Shown piece by piece: positions 1-6,292 of a DNA stretch of 9,750 nt. The notes under the pieces were generated by a model. The model saw only the letters and a program-made list of their open reading frames with translations, was not told the origin of the DNA and ran no database searches. The DNA comes from an uncultured Verrucomicrobiales bacterium (GTDB lineage Bacteria; Verrucomicrobiota; Verrucomicrobiae; Limisphaerales; CANJSG01). The DNA is taken from contig CAMLMI010000164.1 in the NCBI GenBank assembly GCA_946480965.1, positions 1 to 9,750 of the forward strand, written 5' to 3'. How positions within the stretch are numbered: position 1 is the first letter of the stretch; each line of letters starts with the position of its first letter. The position numbers and the translations under genes are program-made.

Positions 1-22
1 TGTTCAACAAAAGAAACCGCAA

Positions 23-58
23 CACTGGCGACTCCGGGGCGCCTCGGAGTCGCCAGTG
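23..58. repeat. Perfect 14-bp inverted repeat (hairpin)
   Basis: The arms at 23-36 and 45-58 are exact reverse complements (CACTGGCGACTCCG and its complement) around an 8-base centre that can pair a little further. On the plus strand no T-run follows. Read on the minus strand the stem is followed by a T-rich stretch (22 down to 1), so it could end a minus-strand transcript. It could equally be a REP-type chromosomal repeat or a terminator for a plus-strand gene left of the window. The structure is certain; its role is inference. Confidence 0.6.
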
Positions 59-86
59 AAACTTGCTCAAAGGATGTTCGCCCCAA

Positions 87-110
87 GGCGGCTCGGCGGG
101 AGCCTTCGCC
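87..110. repeat. Short palindromic repeat, candidate REP-like element
   Basis: GGCTC (90-94) and GAGCC (100-104) form a stem around GGCGG. The outer GGC (87-89) and GCC (108-110) extend the stem past a three-base bulge. The stretch ending in CGCCCTACC resembles an intergenic repeat that I recall as common in Verrucomicrobia and Opitutus-like genomes; this is memory, not a search result. It lies 28 bases after the first hairpin, and the two together fill most of the non-coding DNA left of the first gene. Confidence 0.4.
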
Positions 111-167
111 CTACCTGCCTCCTGCAGGATCAGGCGAATTTGGCGGGACAGCTCTGGGCGTGAAAGA

Positions 168-197
168 TTGCCGGGTTGATCGGGGCGGCCCTAGCTT
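168..197 (+). promoter_or_regulatory. Candidate sigma-70-type promoter for the gene at 217
   Basis: A -35-like TTGCCG (168-173), an 18-base spacer and a -10-like TAGCTT (192-197) would place the transcript start near 204, about 13 bases before the ATG at 217. The 12 bases CGGCCCTAGCTT (186-197) recur exactly in the same position upstream of the protease gene at 7449. This supports the ATG at 217 over the in-frame GTG at 160, which lies upstream of the promoter. Confidence 0.45.
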
Positions 198-216
198 GGG
201 CGCAACTGCGTTCTTC

Positions 217-687
217 ATGCGCCAGAGGCTCGTCATCTTTGCAACCGTCAGCGCCGTCCTTGTCGCGGTGGCTCTGCTTTGGCCGACGGCTGGATACGAG
301 CTGGAGCGGGTCCATCCGCGTCTTCGCGAACTGGCGGTTCCCTATCAGTCCGTCAAAACCATCTACTTCCTTGATGGAGGGAGCATCGGAATCAGAATTA
401 CGGATCGAGACTTGCGACAGCTGGAGTTGGCTTTGCCGATCTCGCCAAACCGCAGTCAGAGCTATCCGCAGCTTTTCATTGGAGCCATGCCCAGCCGAAT
501 TACCAATGCGGTGGAGGTGACGTTTTCGGACGACACGCGGCGGATGTTGATTTCGCTTTTGGAACAACAGGAAACCCCTGGCGACGACAGCGCGATCGCG
601 TTGGTTTCATTGCGCGGCGCTCCTCGCGACCACGCACGGCTCTGGGGGAGAACGGCAGTATCATTCATGCGAAAAATCGTTCCATGA
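217..687 (+). CDS. Hypothetical protein with N-terminal membrane segment
   Basis: This encodes 156 residues that I do not recognise as any family. Residues 1-5 are polar with two arginines and residues 6-25 are strongly hydrophobic (from VIFATV through ALLWPTAG). This is an uncleaved signal anchor or signal peptide, with the remaining ~130 residues predicted outside the cytoplasm. There are no cysteines and no obvious catalytic motif. An in-frame GTG at 160 would add 19 residues ahead of the hydrophobic segment. I prefer ATG 217 because it puts the signal at the N-terminus and because the candidate promoter lies between the two. Codon use looks less GC-biased than in the neighbours (many TTG, GGA, CGA and ATT codons), which may mean a recently acquired or weakly expressed gene. 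The next gene starts 58 bases downstream. A long hairpin spans the stop codon. Confidence 0.6.
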   Translation: MRQRLVIFATVSAVLVAVALLWPTAGYELERVHPRLRELAVPYQSVKTIYFLDGGSIGIRITDRDLRQLELALPISPNRSQSYPQLFIGAMPSRITNAVEVTFSDDTRRMLISLLEQQETPGDDSAIALVSLRGAPRDHARLWGRTAVSFMRKIVP

Positions 688-690
688 ATG
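662..690 (+). other. Hairpin spanning the stop codon of the hypothetical gene
   Basis: CATTCATG (662-669) is exactly complementary to CATGAATG (683-690). After a one-base bulge an inner GAA/TTC stem (671-673 with 680-682) continues it, leaving a six-base loop. The TGA at 685-687 lies in the 3' arm. No T-run follows, so it is not a standard intrinsic terminator. It might protect the transcript's 3' end, or it may be chance. Only the pairing itself is certain. Confidence 0.35.
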
Positions 691-745
691 GTGCCCAATT
701 CTCTGGCTACCCGCTCGACAGCCGGCCGTTCTGTCGGCACAAGCG

Positions 746-1297
746 ATGGGCATGATCACGCTTCTTTCCGGAACCAACCGCCCCGACAGCAACACCCGCA
801 AGATCACCGCCCACCTGGAAGGCGTCTATCGCGAGCTCGGCGTCGCCCACCAGGTCCTCGATCTGCGCGAGCTTCCGGCCGAGCTTTTCGCCCCGGCCGC
901 CTACGCCGCGAAGCCGCCCGCCTTCGCCAAGTTCTCCGACGCCATCCTGCAATCCGACGGCGTGGTCATCGTGACGCCCGAATACAACGGCTCCTTCCCC
1001 GGCGTGTTGAAGCTGTTCATCGACCACCTGAAGTTTCCCGAGAGCTTCGAGGCCCGCCCGGTGTGCTTCGTCGGGCTCGCGGCGGGCATGTGGGGCGCGC
1101 TGCGCAGCGTGGAGCAGCTCCAGGCGATCTTCGGCTACCGCAACGCCCACCTCTTTCCCCAACGCGTCTTCATCCCCGGCGTCAACGGAGTGCTGGATGC
1201 CAACGGCCAGTTGACCGATGCCGATCTCGCCAAACGTCTCCGCGACCAGGCGCAGGGCTTTGCGCAGTTCGTCCGCAAAGTGCGTGGCGCGGCTTGA
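746..1297 (+). CDS. NAD(P)H-dependent FMN reductase family protein
   Basis: This encodes 183 residues of a flavodoxin-fold oxidoreductase of the SsuE/ChrR/YieF superfamily (NADPH-dependent FMN reductase). Such cytoplasmic enzymes bind FMN and pass electrons from NAD(P)H to flavin, quinones or metal ions. Visible signatures are the N-terminal beta strand and phosphate loop (ITLLSGTNRPDSNTRK, residues 4-19), the isoalloxazine-contact motif PEYNGSFPG (78-86) followed by LKLFIDHL, and the glycine-rich GLAAGMWGALRSVEQLQ (110-126). Length is normal for the family. A second ATG at 752 is equally possible and would remove two residues; neither has a good ribosome site. The SGNH hydrolase begins 41 bases downstream on the same strand, so the two may share a transcript, though their roles show no clear link. 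The exact substrate cannot be told from sequence. Confidence 0.88.
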   Translation: MGMITLLSGTNRPDSNTRKITAHLEGVYRELGVAHQVLDLRELPAELFAPAAYAAKPPAFAKFSDAILQSDGVVIVTPEYNGSFPGVLKLFIDHLKFPESFEARPVCFVGLAAGMWGALRSVEQLQAIFGYRNAHLFPQRVFIPGVNGVLDANGQLTDADLAKRLRDQAQGFAQFVRKVRGAA

Positions 1298-1338
1298 GCC
1301 GGTCCGTCCCTTTCCCCATCGTCCCCGCAGACACTCCT

Positions 1339-2640
1339 ATGCGCATCCCGACCCTTGCCTTCACGCTGTCCGCCTTGCTCGCCTTCCAGCTCTCCGCCCA
1401 ACAGCTGGAGCCCAAGCCGAACCTGCCCGGACTGGAGAAGTTTTCCCCGGTCAAGGCCCCGCAACCTGCCGGACTGCTGCTGAAGAAGGGAGACCGTTTG
1501 GCGATCATCGGCGACTCGATCACCGAGCAGAAACAGTATTCCCGGATCATCGAGACCTACCTGACCGTCTGCATGCCGGAGCTGGAGATCACCGCGCGGC
1601 AATACGGTTGGAGCGGCGAGACGGCGGAGGGTTTTGTGCGCCGCATGACGAACGACACGCTCCGCTTCCAGCCCACCGTGGCCACCACCTGCTACGGCAT
1701 GAACGACCACAAGTATCGTCCCTACGACGAGGCCAACGGCCAGTGGTATCGGCAGAACATGACGACGTTGGTCCGCGCCTTGAAGAGCGCCGGAGCCCGC
1801 GTCGTCGTCGGCTCGCCCGGCTGCGTCGGCAAGATGCCGGGCTGGGTGAAGACCGCGGACGGAACCATCGACGACCTGAACGACAACCTCTGCAAGCTGC
1901 GCAACATCGACATCGAGATCGCGCAGGCCGAGGGCGTGAACTTTGCCGACGTCTTCTGGCCGATGATGACGAGCTTCGTCGAAGGCCGTCAGCGGCACGG
2001 CAACGACTACTACATCTCCGGCAAGGACGGCGTGCATCCCGGCTGGGCCGGACAGACGGTCATGGCCTACGCGTTCCTCAAGGGCATGGGTCTGGACGGC
2101 GCGCTCGGCACCTTCACGGTCGATCTCGCGACGGGCAAAGCCACGGCCAGCAGCGGCCACACCGTGGATGGCTTCACGAGCGGCGAACTGAAGCTGACCA
2201 GCGCCAAGTATCCCTTCTGCGCCAAGGGCGCCTTGAACGACGACAACTCCATCCGTTCCGCGATGGCGCTGATCCCCTTCAACGAAGACCTCAACCGCTT
2301 CGTCCTCGTGGCCAAGGGCGGCACGGCCGCGAACTACAAGGTCACGTGGGGCGACGAGACGAAGACCTACACCGCCGCGCAACTGGCCCGGGGCGTGAAC
2401 CTCGCGGCCGACTTCGTGGTCAACCCGTTCTCCGCCGCCTTCGAGAAGGTGGACGCCGCCGTGGCCGCGAAGCAGGACTACGAAACCCGCCAGATCAAGA
2501 CGCTCTTCCACGGTCCCGAAGGCCGCGCAGACATGGCGGCCACGGTTGCGCTCACCGAGAAGGTCCGCGCACCGCTGGCCGCCGCCATCGCCAAAGCCTA
2601 CGCGCCCGTGCAGCACAGCATCCGCATCGTGGCGGAGTGA
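1339..2640 (+). CDS. Secreted SGNH/GDSL-type hydrolase with C-terminal extension
   Basis: This encodes 433 residues. The first ~20 (MRIPTLAFTLSALLAFQLSA) are a typical signal peptide with probable cleavage near SAQ-Q, so the enzyme should be exported. The SGNH blocks appear in order: GDS with nucleophile Ser60 (IIGDSIT), block II glycine about Gly93 (WSGET), block III GMND with Gly120 and Asn122, and block V DGVHP with Asp230 and His233. The catalytic set is therefore complete, and the protein is probably an esterase or carbohydrate deacetylase acting in the periplasm or outside the cell. Residues ~255-433 extend beyond the SGNH fold. They carry no motif I recognise, and I infer a small domain plus a helical tail. 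Reading in this frame stays open upstream to 688, but that part overlaps the FMN reductase out of frame. ATG 1339 is chosen because it starts the signal peptide. Substrate is unknown; sugar esters are a guess from the family. Confidence 0.9.
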   Translation: MRIPTLAFTLSALLAFQLSAQQLEPKPNLPGLEKFSPVKAPQPAGLLLKKGDRLAIIGDSITEQKQYSRIIETYLTVCMPELEITARQYGWSGETAEGFVRRMTNDTLRFQPTVATTCYGMNDHKYRPYDEANGQWYRQNMTTLVRALKSAGARVVVGSPGCVGKMPGWVKTADGTIDDLNDNLCKLRNIDIEIAQAEGVNFADVFWPMMTSFVEGRQRHGNDYYISGKDGVHPGWAGQTVMAYAFLKGMGLDGALGTFTVDLATGKATASSGHTVDGFTSGELKLTSAKYPFCAKGALNDDNSIRSAMALIPFNEDLNRFVLVAKGGTAANYKVTWGDETKTYTAAQLARGVNLAADFVVNPFSAAFEKVDAAVAAKQDYETRQIKTLFHGPEGRADMAATVALTEKVRAPLAAAIAKAYAPVQHSIRIVAE

Positions 2641-2701
2641 ACGGGAGCGTCGGGCTCCAATCTCGACAAACCCGAAACCCAGCCGTGTCATCGCCCGAAC
2701 G

Positions 2702-3199
2702 ATGAACTTCCAAGTCCGTCCCGCTCGCCGCGAAGACCTGCCCGCCATCCTCGCGATCTACAACGAGGCCGTGCTGGCCACGACGGCCTCCTACGACTAC
2801 GAGCCGCGTTCGTTGGAGCATCGCCAGGCATGGTTCGACGACCACGTGGCGGCTGGATTGCCCGTGCTCGTGGCCGTGGACAATGCCGGGCAAGTGTTGG
2901 GCTGGGGCTCGCTCAGCCGTTTCCACGACCGCAAGGGGTTCCGTTTCACCGTGGAGAATTCCCTCTACGTGTCGCCCAAGTTCCAGAAGCTGGGGATCGG
3001 CGGACGCATGTTGGCCGCCCTGCTCGTGGCGGCGCAGGAGGCACGCTTCGTCGCCGTGATCGCCGCCGTCGATTCGGAGAACGCCGCGAGCATCCGTTTG
3101 CACGAGAAGCACGGCTTCGAGAAGGTCGGCCACTTCCGAAAGGTCGGCTACAAGTTCAACCGCTGGCTCGACGTGGTCTATCTGGAGAAGCTGGTGTGA
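2702..3199 (+). CDS. GNAT N-acetyltransferase, phosphinothricin acetyltransferase (PAT) type
   Basis: This encodes 165 residues of a GNAT-fold enzyme that transfers acetyl from acetyl-CoA to an amine. The start MNFQVRPARREDLPAILAIY is the usual first strand and helix. TVENSLYV (83-90) carries the glutamate typical of the PAT group. QKLGIGG (95-101) is the acetyl-CoA pyrophosphate-binding loop. SENAASIRLHEKHGF (125-139) followed by VGHFRKVGYKFNRWLDVVYLEK is the hallmark C-terminal part of PAT/MddA-like enzymes, which act on phosphinothricin, methionine sulfone or sulfoximine, or related amino acids. Length matches the family. ATG 2702 is preferred over the upstream in-frame start at 2546, which would overlap the SGNH gene. 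It lies 61 bases after that gene on the same strand and is convergent with pheT, whose end is 57 bases away. The physiological substrate is not determined; detoxification of amino-acid analogues is the family-based guess. Confidence 0.88.
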   Translation: MNFQVRPARREDLPAILAIYNEAVLATTASYDYEPRSLEHRQAWFDDHVAAGLPVLVAVDNAGQVLGWGSLSRFHDRKGFRFTVENSLYVSPKFQKLGIGGRMLAALLVAAQEARFVAVIAAVDSENAASIRLHEKHGFEKVGHFRKVGYKFNRWLDVVYLEKLV

Positions 3200-3256
3200 C
3201 CCCCGCCGCTTTCCCGGGTAGGGAGGATTCGCCGCAACCGTCCCCAACCGGCTGGC

Positions 3257-5752
3257 CTACTCGCGGGTGGTCGCTCCGAGCGCCTGCTTCAGCCGCGCGA
3301 CGAGGCCGTCGTGGGCGGAGTTCACCTCGGTGTCGGTCAGGGTCTTGTCCGCGCCGCGATAGGTGAACGCGTAGGCCATGCTCTTCTGGCCTTCGGGCAC
3401 GTTCTTGCCGCGGAACACGTCGAAGAGTTCCACGCTCTCCAGGTTCGCCGCCTTGGCCTGTTTGGCCGCCATGAGCACGGCGTCGTGCGTGGTGGCCTCG
3501 GGCACGAGCAACGCGACGTCGCGCCGGCTGCTGGGAAAGGTGGGCAACGGCTTGAACGTCTTGGCCGCGTTTCGGCGGGCGAGCAGCAGATCGAGGTTCA
3601 GCTCGGCGACGAAGACCGCTTCGCGGATGTCGTGCTTGCGCGCGAGCAGCGGCGAGAGCTGGCCGAGTTCGCCCAGCACCTGCTTCCCGCCGAGCGCGAT
3701 GGTGGCGGACTCGATGAAGAGTCCGGTCGGCTCCGGGCGGCGCTGATAGGCCAAGCCGCGCAGGCCGAACTGTTCGAGGAACTCCTCCAGCACGCCTTTC
3801 AGATCGAAGAGGTCGAGCTTCGCCTCGCGGTCGTCGCCGCTCCAGAAGGTGGCTGCGCGCTGGCCGGCAATGGCGATGGCCACGCGGCGTTCTTCCTTGG
3901 GTCCGTTCGGCGTGTTGAGGAAACAGCGGCCGATCTCGAAGAGGCAGACGTCGCTGTTGCGGTGGGTGGCGTTATGGCGCAGCGACGCGACGAGGCCGGG
4001 CAACAGGCTGGGGCGCAGGGCGTCCATGTCGCTGCTGAGAGGATTGGCCAGCTTCACCCAATCGGCGTTTTGCAGCGGGAACTCGGTGCTGGAGATCAGC
4101 GTTTGTCCTTGGGCTTCGTTCAAGCCGAGGCCGGTGAGCAGGCGTCGGGCTTCGGCGAGCTGATCGTGGACGGCGTCGTAGGCATTGAAGCCCATCGCGC
4201 CACGAGGCGTGGTGGCGGGGATCTTGTCCACGCCGAAGAGCCGGGCGACTTCCTCGATCAGATCGACCTCGCGCTTGAGGTCCACGCGGAAGGTCGGGAT
4301 CTCGAAGGTGCCGGGCGCGACCAGCTTCAAGCCGAGCTGGGTGAGATAACCGTCGATCTGCTCGGGCGTGAGCTGGGTGCCGAGCAGGGCGTTGACCTTG
4401 GCGTGGCGGAGCGTGAGCTGCTTCGGCGACGCGGGCGTGGGATAGGCGTCGACTACGCCGTCCGCCAACTTGCCGCCTGCGGTTTGCAGGATGAGCTGGA
4501 CGGCGCGCTGGCTGGCGAAGTCGCACACGCCGATGTCGGCGCCGCGTTCGAAGCGGTAGCTGGCATCGGTGCGGAGGCCGAGCGTCTTGCTGGTGCGGCG
4601 GACGTTGGTGGAATTGAAGTAGGCGCTCTCCAGCAGCACATCGACCGTCTGGTCGTTGATCTCGGTATTGAGTCCGCCCATCACGCCGGCCAGGGCGATG
4701 CCCTTCTGTTCATCGGCGATGAGCAGGGTTTCGGCGGACAAGGTGTGTTCCTTGTTGTCGAGCGTCTTGAACTTCTCCTCGGCGGTGGCGCGGCGGACGA
4801 CGATGGTCGGAATGTAGCCGCCGACGTGAGAAGGCGGATTGCCATTGGTCGAAGAGTCCGCCTCGTCACCTCGGCGGCTACCAGCGATGAGGTGGTAGTC
4901 GAAGGCGTGGAGCGGTTGGCCGGTTTCCAGCATCACGAAGTTCGTCACATCGACGACGTTGTTGATGCTGCGCAGGCCGACCTTTTCCAGGGCGGCGCGG
5001 AGCCAATCGGGGCTGGGGCCGACCTTCACGCCCTGGATGACGCGGGCGGTGTAGCGCGGGCAGAGATCGGCGGCGTCGAGCCGGACGGAGACGAGGCTTT
5101 CGGCGGAGATGCCGGATGCCGGATGCCCGAGGCCGGAGGTGTCGGGGAGCTTGAGCGGGTTGCCGGTGACGGCGGCGATCTCGCGGGCGATGCCGATGAC
5201 GCTGTTCAGGTCGGGCCGGTTCGGGGTGACTTCGAGGTCATAGACCACATCGCCCGCGCTGCGGCCGAGGTAGGCGGCGAAGGGCTGTCCGACGGTGGCG
5301 TCCTCGCGGAGGATCAGCAGGCCGTCCTCCTTCTTGTGGCCGATGGCTTCGGGATCGAGCCCGAGTTCCTCGTGGGAGCACATCATGCCATGCGACTCCA
5401 CGCTGCGGATCTTGCCGATCTTGATGGTGAAGGGCTCCTTCTCGCCGGGCTTCAAAGGCAGGGACGCACCGGGGAGGATGAGCGGCACTTTGTCGCCGGC
5501 CTTGAAATTCTGGGCGCCGCAGACGATCTGGCGTTCGCCCGTGCCGTCGTTCACGCGGCAGACGGAGAGCTTGTCGGCGTTGGGATGCTTGTCCTTGGTG
5601 ACCACCTGGGCGACGACGATGCCGTCGAACTCGCCGGCGACCTTGTGGACGCCCTCGACCTCCAATCCGAGCAGCGTGAGGCGCTCGGTCAGCTCCTCGG
5701 GCGACCAGTTGAAATCCACGTATTGCTTGAGCCAGTTCAGGGTGACTTTCAT
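3257..5752 (-). CDS. pheT: Phenylalanine--tRNA ligase beta subunit with in-frame palindromic insertion
   Basis: This encodes 831 residues of the beta subunit of cytoplasmic (alpha-beta)2 phenylalanyl-tRNA synthetase, which binds and edits tRNA-Phe while PheS catalyses aminoacylation. Order of parts: start MKVTLNWLKQYVDF; OB-fold tRNA-binding domain ~40-150 (HPNADKL, IVCGAQNF, LPGA); B3/B4 editing domain ~210-400 (GQPLHAFD, GIALAGVMGG, GLRTDASYRFERGAD); B5 ~440-510; B6/B7 core ~515-710; ferredoxin-fold anticodon-binding domain ~735-829. By alignment to E. coli PheT from memory, editing residues His282, Gly359, Glu375, Thr395 and Ala397 are all kept. Residues 291-313 are extra and are encoded by a palindromic repeat. 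They make the His-to-Glu spacing about 20 longer than in E. coli and the protein longer than the usual ~790-810. The frame is open far upstream of this start, but homology begins at MKVTLNW. No Shine-Dalgarno is visible. No pheS is adjacent; the upstream neighbour is divergent. Confidence 0.97.
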   Translation of the reverse strand: MKVTLNWLKQYVDFNWSPEELTERLTLLGLEVEGVHKVAGEFDGIVVAQVVTKDKHPNADKLSVCRVNDGTGERQIVCGAQNFKAGDKVPLILPGASLPLKPGEKEPFTIKIGKIRSVESHGMMCSHEELGLDPEAIGHKKEDGLLILREDATVGQPFAAYLGRSAGDVVYDLEVTPNRPDLNSVIGIAREIAAVTGNPLKLPDTSGLGHPASGISAESLVSVRLDAADLCPRYTARVIQGVKVGPSPDWLRAALEKVGLRSINNVVDVTNFVMLETGQPLHAFDYHLIAGSRRGDEADSSTNGNPPSHVGGYIPTIVVRRATAEEKFKTLDNKEHTLSAETLLIADEQKGIALAGVMGGLNTEINDQTVDVLLESAYFNSTNVRRTSKTLGLRTDASYRFERGADIGVCDFASQRAVQLILQTAGGKLADGVVDAYPTPASPKQLTLRHAKVNALLGTQLTPEQIDGYLTQLGLKLVAPGTFEIPTFRVDLKREVDLIEEVARLFGVDKIPATTPRGAMGFNAYDAVHDQLAEARRLLTGLGLNEAQGQTLISSTEFPLQNADWVKLANPLSSDMDALRPSLLPGLVASLRHNATHRNSDVCLFEIGRCFLNTPNGPKEERRVAIAIAGQRAATFWSGDDREAKLDLFDLKGVLEEFLEQFGLRGLAYQRRPEPTGLFIESATIALGGKQVLGELGQLSPLLARKHDIREAVFVAELNLDLLLARRNAAKTFKPLPTFPSSRRDVALLVPEATTHDAVLMAAKQAKAANLESVELFDVFRGKNVPEGQKSMAYAFTYRGADKTLTDTEVNSAHDGLVARLKQALGATTRE
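4814..4881. repeat. Imperfect 25-bp inverted repeat inside pheT (RPE-like coding palindrome)
   Basis: The left arm 4814-4838 and right arm 4857-4881 are reverse complements at 22 of 25 positions, around an 18-base spacer. On the coding strand the element supplies residues 291-313: GSRRGDEAD from one arm, a polar serine/asparagine/proline spacer, and PPSHVGGY from the other. The peptide is charged and glycine/proline-rich, as suits a surface loop. Both arms are free of stops in this frame, although another frame of the first arm has TAG and TGA. It falls between GQPLHAFDY and TIVVRRA, which are close together in other PheT proteins. I recall similar sequence (GTAGCCGCC...GAGGCGGA) as a dispersed repeat in Verrucomicrobia, but that is not verified here. 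The palindrome and its position are directly visible; calling it a mobile repeat is inference. Confidence 0.8.
5108..5128. repeat. Three tandem copies of a 7-bp unit within pheT
   Basis: GATGCCG occurs at 5108-5114 and 5115-5121, followed by GATGCCC at 5122-5128. On the coding strand it encodes GHPASGI (residues 209-215) in the variable linker just before the editing domain. Seven is not a multiple of three, so a single-copy change would shift the frame and only three-copy changes would be tolerated. It is short enough to be chance, but it is in the same gene as the palindromic insertion. Confidence 0.45.
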
Positions 5753-5861
5753 TGCAGCAGCTTCGACAAGTGGCGCGGAGGATGGCCGCCCGGAGAAAGC
5801 GGAGGAATCTTTTTTCCCGTTCGACGACGCTTTGGCGACGGAACTTTCCCGGTCCCGCCGT

Positions 5862-5890
5862 TTGACAGTCCGTCCGGCCTTTGTTAGCCA
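5862..5890 (+). promoter_or_regulatory. Candidate promoter for the IscA-like gene, implying a near-leaderless mRNA
   Basis: A consensus -35 TTGACA (5862-5867), a 17-base spacer and a -10-like TAGCCA (5885-5890) point to a start near 5897, only about three bases before the ATG at 5900. No Shine-Dalgarno sequence precedes that ATG, which fits a leaderless or nearly leaderless transcript. The promoter lies in the 147-base divergent gap shared with pheT. I could not find an equally good promoter for pheT on the other strand. Confidence 0.5.
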
Positions 5891-5899
5891 TGCTTCACG

Positions 5900-6259
5900 A
5901 TGAGCGAAACAGCTACCGCCCCCGCCACCGATACCGTGGTGTCCGTGACCGAACGCGCCGCGCAGGAGATGCTCTCCATCCGCGCCGGCGAAGCCGAAAA
6001 CGCCGGCAAAGGCCTCCGGGTCTATGTCGAAGGCGGCGGCTGCTCCGGTCTGCAATACGGCATGACCTTCGACGAGAAACGCCCCGACGATTCCGTGTCC
6101 GAATTCTTTGGTCTTCCCGTCTATGTCGATTCCTTCAGCGCCAACTACCTGAAGGGCGCGGTCATCGAGTTCTCCGACGCTCTCACCGGCGGCGGGTTCA
6201 AGATCAAGAACCCGAATGCGCACAGCAGCTGCGGTTGCGGCAAATCCTTTGAGGCCTGA
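5900..6259 (+). CDS. IscA/ErpA/HesB-type iron-sulfur cluster carrier protein
   Basis: This encodes 119 residues of the A-type carrier family, cytoplasmic proteins that hold an Fe-S cluster or iron and pass it to apo-enzymes during Fe-S assembly. The three invariant cysteines are present: Cys48 in GGGCSGLQY and Cys111 and Cys113 in SSCGCGKSF at the C-terminus. The conserved GGGFKIKNPNA precedes the last pair. Residues 1-15 are a low-complexity Thr/Ala-rich lead-in, and the fold starts at VVSVTERAAQEML. Overall length is slightly above the ~107-115 typical of the family because of that lead-in. No suf or isc genes are in the window, so it stands alone, as ErpA-type members often do. IscA, ErpA and SufA cannot be separated on this evidence, so I give no symbol. 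It is divergent from pheT and closed by the terminator at 6293. Confidence 0.93.
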   Translation: MSETATAPATDTVVSVTERAAQEMLSIRAGEAENAGKGLRVYVEGGGCSGLQYGMTFDEKRPDDSVSEFFGLPVYVDSFSANYLKGAVIEFSDALTGGGFKIKNPNAHSSCGCGKSFEA

Positions 6260-6292
6260 GCCGTCGCGTATCCATCGCTCCGGCCGGTAAAC

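Noticed and set aside
120..129. TCCTGCAGGA palindrome as an operator
   Set aside because: Ten bases of symmetry in GC-rich DNA is expected by chance, and nothing else supports a binding site.
160..216. Upstream GTG start for the hypothetical gene
   Set aside because: It puts 19 residues before the hydrophobic segment, and the candidate promoter lies within these bases.
688..1338. Open frame continuing the SGNH gene upstream to 688
   Set aside because: It overlaps the FMN reductase out of frame and is Arg/Pro-rich. The signal peptide starts at 1339.
2644..2658. Small hairpin GGAGC/GCTCC after the SGNH gene as a terminator
   Set aside because: Only a five-base stem with no T-run, and the GNAT gene follows closely on the same strand.
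1218..2705. 495-codon alternative plus-strand frame across the SGNH gene
   Set aside because: Arg-rich frame-shifted shadow with no homology.
1135..2748. 537-codon minus-strand frame opposite the SGNH hydrolase
   Set aside because: His/Arg/Gly/Val-rich shadow translation with no recognisable motif. The plus strand has an intact catalytic protein.
3200..3256. Convergent gap between the GNAT gene and pheT as a bidirectional terminator
   Set aside because: No convincing stem-loop with a T-run on either strand could be found by eye.
3311..5887. 858-codon open frame on the plus strand, antisense to pheT
   Set aside because: It is a GC-rich shadow of the pheT codons. Its translation is rich in Gly, Glu, Ala and Arg with no domain, while the opposite strand has full PheT homology.
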